From: Armatimonadota bacterium
GTDB taxonomy: Bacteria; Armatimonadota; Zipacnadia; Zipacnadales; UBA11051
Direction of reading: 5' to 3'
NCBI GenBank assembly: GCA_003542955.1
Contig: DPJP01000131.1
Coordinates: 1-7,709, forward strand
Length of the DNA: 7,709 nucleotides
Below, in pieces: positions 6,032 through 7,709 of the stretch. The stretch's first letter is position 1. Each line of letters opens with the position of its first letter. Made by a program: the position numbers and the translations under genes. The notes under the pieces were generated by a model. It did no database searches. It was not told the origin of the DNA and saw nothing but the letters and a program-made list of their open reading frames with translations.

Positions 6032-6961
6032 CTGTTCAGATTAGTGATTGTGATCGCGTCGCTTGTCGCTATTGTGTGCCGTACGGTGTCGGCCGCCCCG
6101 GAGCTGTTGCGGCCGGGGCCTGAACCGCAATGGGTGACGCCTGTGGTCGAGGGGCCGCGGTTGAGCTATGGCACGTTCCACAGCGGCGTAGCCGGCACTG
6201 AGGTCAGCTACCATGTCTACGTGCCTGAAGCCTATGACCGGCAGACCGAGCGGCGCTTCCCGGTCCTCTACTACCTGCACGGGCACAGGGGCGGGCTCGA
6301 TGGCTTCGCATTCCTGGCACACCATTTCGACGGCGGCATCCGCTCGGGCGCGATCCCTCCGATGCTGGCGGTGTTCCCCAACGGCATGTACGAGGGCATG
6401 TGGTGCGACTGGAAGAGCGGCAAGGGGCCGATTGAGACGGTGGTCATCAGCGAGCTGATCCCCCACATCGACGCGACCTACCGCACCATGGCGTCTCGCG
6501 AGGGGCGGATGATCGAGGGCTACAGCATGGGGGGATATGGAGCCGCGCGGCTGGGCTTCAAGTACCCGGAGTTGTTCGGCGGGGTCTCGATTCTGGCCGG
6601 CGGGCCGCTGCAGCACGTGCTGGAGGAGTTCCCGCCGCGCGTCAGCCCACAGACGCGCGCGCGGGTCATGCGACATGTCTATGGCAACGACATTGAGTAC
6701 TTCAAGACTCTGAGCCCGTGGGAACTGGCACAGAGCAACGCCGCGGCGCTGTCAGAGGGTACGCTCATCCGAGTGCAGATCGGCGAGCAGGACGAGATGC
6801 TCGACGTCACGCGGCAGTTCGTCGCCCACCTGACCGGCCTGTGCATTCCGCACAGTTTCGAGATCGTCCCCGGTGTAGGGCATCAACCGGGGCGCTTCCT
6901 GCAGATACAGGCCGGGAATGACGACTACTGGGCGTTCTATCGCGAGGCGCTTGCCCCGTAG
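6032..6961 (+). CDS. Secreted esterase, alpha/beta-hydrolase (PF00756-type putative esterase)
   Basis: This is a serine hydrolase of about 309 residues, expected to cleave ester bonds, for instance acyl or feruloyl groups on polysaccharides; the true substrate is unknown. Numbered from GTG 6044, an oxyanion-hole segment YYLHGHRGG (76-84) precedes the nucleophile elbow GYSMGG with S161. The acid is D250 or D254 in GEQDEMLD, and H280 sits in VPGVGHQPG, so the triad looks complete. The length and order fit the esterase D / feruloyl-esterase / enterochelin-esterase-like family. CTG 6032 is chosen as the start because AGGGGA lies 5 nt upstream and it restores a proper signal peptide: MFRLVIVIASLVAIVC, then RTVSA before AP. 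The conventional alternative, GTG 6044, has no Shine-Dalgarno and no positive charge before the hydrophobic core. TAG at 6020-6022 closes the frame upstream. The gene diverges from the transporter run and converges on the glycoside-hydrolase-like gene. The product is well supported, the start only moderately. Confidence 0.88.
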   Translation: MFRLVIVIASLVAIVCRTVSAAPELLRPGPEPQWVTPVVEGPRLSYGTFHSGVAGTEVSYHVYVPEAYDRQTERRFPVLYYLHGHRGGLDGFAFLAHHFDGGIRSGAIPPMLAVFPNGMYEGMWCDWKSGKGPIETVVISELIPHIDATYRTMASREGRMIEGYSMGGYGAARLGFKYPELFGGVSILAGGPLQHVLEEFPPRVSPQTRARVMRHVYGNDIEYFKTLSPWELAQSNAAALSEGTLIRVQIGEQDEMLDVTRQFVAHLTGLCIPHSFEIVPGVGHQPGRFLQIQAGNDDYWAFYREALAP

Positions 6962-6965
6962 CTCC

Positions 6966-6973
6966 ACGGCCGT
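6966..6973. repeat. Short palindrome between converging genes
   Basis: ACGGCCGT is a perfect 8-bp palindrome that fills most of the 11-nt gap between the esterase stop and the stop of the right-hand gene. It could add weakly to bidirectional transcription termination, but it has no T-tract and may be chance. Confidence 0.2.
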
Positions 6974-7709
6974 TACCACACCAGTGCCGCAACGCCGCCG
7001 GGTTCAAGGCGCAGCTTCACTGCATCCCCATCCGGCTCGACTGCCGGCCCGAGGAGTGAGCGCGCGGCGGCGATTCCCGGCCCCGAGACGCGCAGCGTAT
7101 GCGCAGTGGTGGCGTCACAGCTGATGATCGCCGCCAGGCGGCCCGCATCCGACTCCCAGGCCCACAGCATGATGGGCGCCTCGGTATTGGCGCTGGGCAT
7201 GTCTATCCGCCGATCCCCCACGACGACGGTGCGGGTCGATGTCGCGGCCGGCTTCGCGACGACGTCGTCGCAACGCTCTCCGCCGATGATGTGGGGCTGC
7301 AACTGAGCGATCTCCCGCATGCTTTTGCGCAGAGCGTTCATGATCTCCCCATCGAGCGACTCGATGCCCACCCACAGCACGGCCCCATCGCCGCCGCTGA
7401 GGGCGGTCGCGAGCATGTTGAGGCGGATGTCTGCCGCGCTTGGGAACACGTTGGGTACGGCGACATCGGATGCCAGCAGGAAGGGCATCACCAGCGCGCC
7501 TGTGTTCTCGCACGTCGAACGTGTCATCTCTGCGTACTGCCGGGGGGGTGTGTAGATCATCGGCGCGTGGAGGAACACCTCCGGCTCGAAGGTGCGGATG
7601 TCCATCGCATGGTCGGCGTGCCACTGCGTCCACGGCGGCCCACAGACGCCGAACTTGATCTCAGGATCGGTCTGACCGGCGGCGTCCACGTGCGCCTGGA
7701 TGATGAGGT
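6973..7709 (-). CDS. C-terminal part of a glycoside-hydrolase-like TIM-barrel protein (5' end outside window)
   Basis: The frame is open from the right edge to TAA at 6975-6973, giving 244 complete codons. A GTG occurs at 7689, but the residues before it (LIIQAH) read on smoothly, and starting there would cut through the fold, so this is a 3' fragment. The sequence looks like the last strands of a TIM barrel: KFGVCGPPWTQWHADHAMD, then FEPEVFLHAPMIY, ALVMPFLLASDV, SAADIRLNMLATALSGGDGA and VLWVGIESLDG. A helix (MREIAQLQPHIIGGERCDD) leads to a C-terminal beta-sandwich ending LRLEPGGVAALVW, as seen at the end of many glycoside hydrolases. Likely catalytic residues cannot be assigned without the missing part. 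No specific GH family is recognised. It could instead be a non-catalytic or uncharacterised barrel protein. It converges on the esterase, so the two are not in one operon. Confidence 0.75.
   Translation of the reverse strand, partial: LIIQAHVDAAGQTDPEIKFGVCGPPWTQWHADHAMDIRTFEPEVFLHAPMIYTPPRQYAEMTRSTCENTGALVMPFLLASDVAVPNVFPSAADIRLNMLATALSGGDGAVLWVGIESLDGEIMNALRKSMREIAQLQPHIIGGERCDDVVAKPAATSTRTVVVGDRRIDMPSANTEAPIMLWAWESDAGRLAAIISCDATTAHTLRVSGPGIAAARSLLGPAVEPDGDAVKLRLEPGGVAALVW

Noticed and set aside
6041..6676. Open frame on the minus strand (211 codons)
   Set aside because: It lies opposite the esterase, whose catalytic motifs are intact. The antisense product is His/Arg/Pro-rich without a domain.
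6962..6972. Bidirectional terminator between the converging genes
   Set aside because: The gap is only 11 nt, the palindrome ACGGCCGT is short, and there is no T-tract on either strand.
7256..7271. Perfect 16-bp palindrome GCGACGACGTCGTCGC
   Set aside because: It lies inside the right-hand gene and is explained by codons for Asp-Asp-Val-Val (GAC GAC GTC GTC) in GC-rich codon usage.

Overview
The window is compact, GC-rich bacterial DNA. It holds seven protein-coding genes, and the two at the edges run off the window. No rRNA, tRNA, CRISPR array, insertion sequence or origin is visible. The taxon cannot be fixed from the sequence. A lipoprotein-like binding protein, Shine-Dalgarno motifs, a secreted esterase and a glycoside-hydrolase-like protein beside Reg_prop-type propeller repeats would suit an environmental, polysaccharide-using lineage such as Armatimonadota, Planctomycetota or Chloroflexota. 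That placement is a low-confidence guess.

Positions 1-5805 are one minus-strand gene run, read from right to left. It starts with a Fbp-type extracellular solute-binding protein (4780-5805). Next come a fused two-domain ABC permease (3122 to about 4777), a short ABC ATPase (2473-3129), a membrane-anchored beta-propeller protein (1475-2476) and a large multi-pass membrane protein with a proline-rich tail (left edge to 1453). Adjacent genes overlap by 4-8 nt or lie 2-21 nt apart, so co-transcription and translational coupling are likely. The first three genes form a complete import system resembling ferric-iron (FbpABC) transporters, but the binding protein lacks the tyrosine pair typical of FbpA. 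The last two genes are not standard transporter parts. They are the most interesting feature, because they may be a sensing or accessory membrane module tied to the transporter.

Positions 5806-6031 are a divergent intergenic region with a 14-bp GC-rich palindrome nested in a larger imperfect inverted repeat. It presumably carries the promoters for both directions.

Positions 6032-6961 on the plus strand encode a secreted alpha/beta-hydrolase of the putative esterase family (PF00756 type). Its start is unusual: the best-supported initiation codon is CTG. It converges, with an 11-nt gap, on the 3' end of a minus-strand gene (6973 to the right edge) that looks like the C-terminal part of a TIM-barrel glycoside-hydrolase-like protein. 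The esterase and this protein may both act on plant-type or other polysaccharides, but no shared promoter links them.
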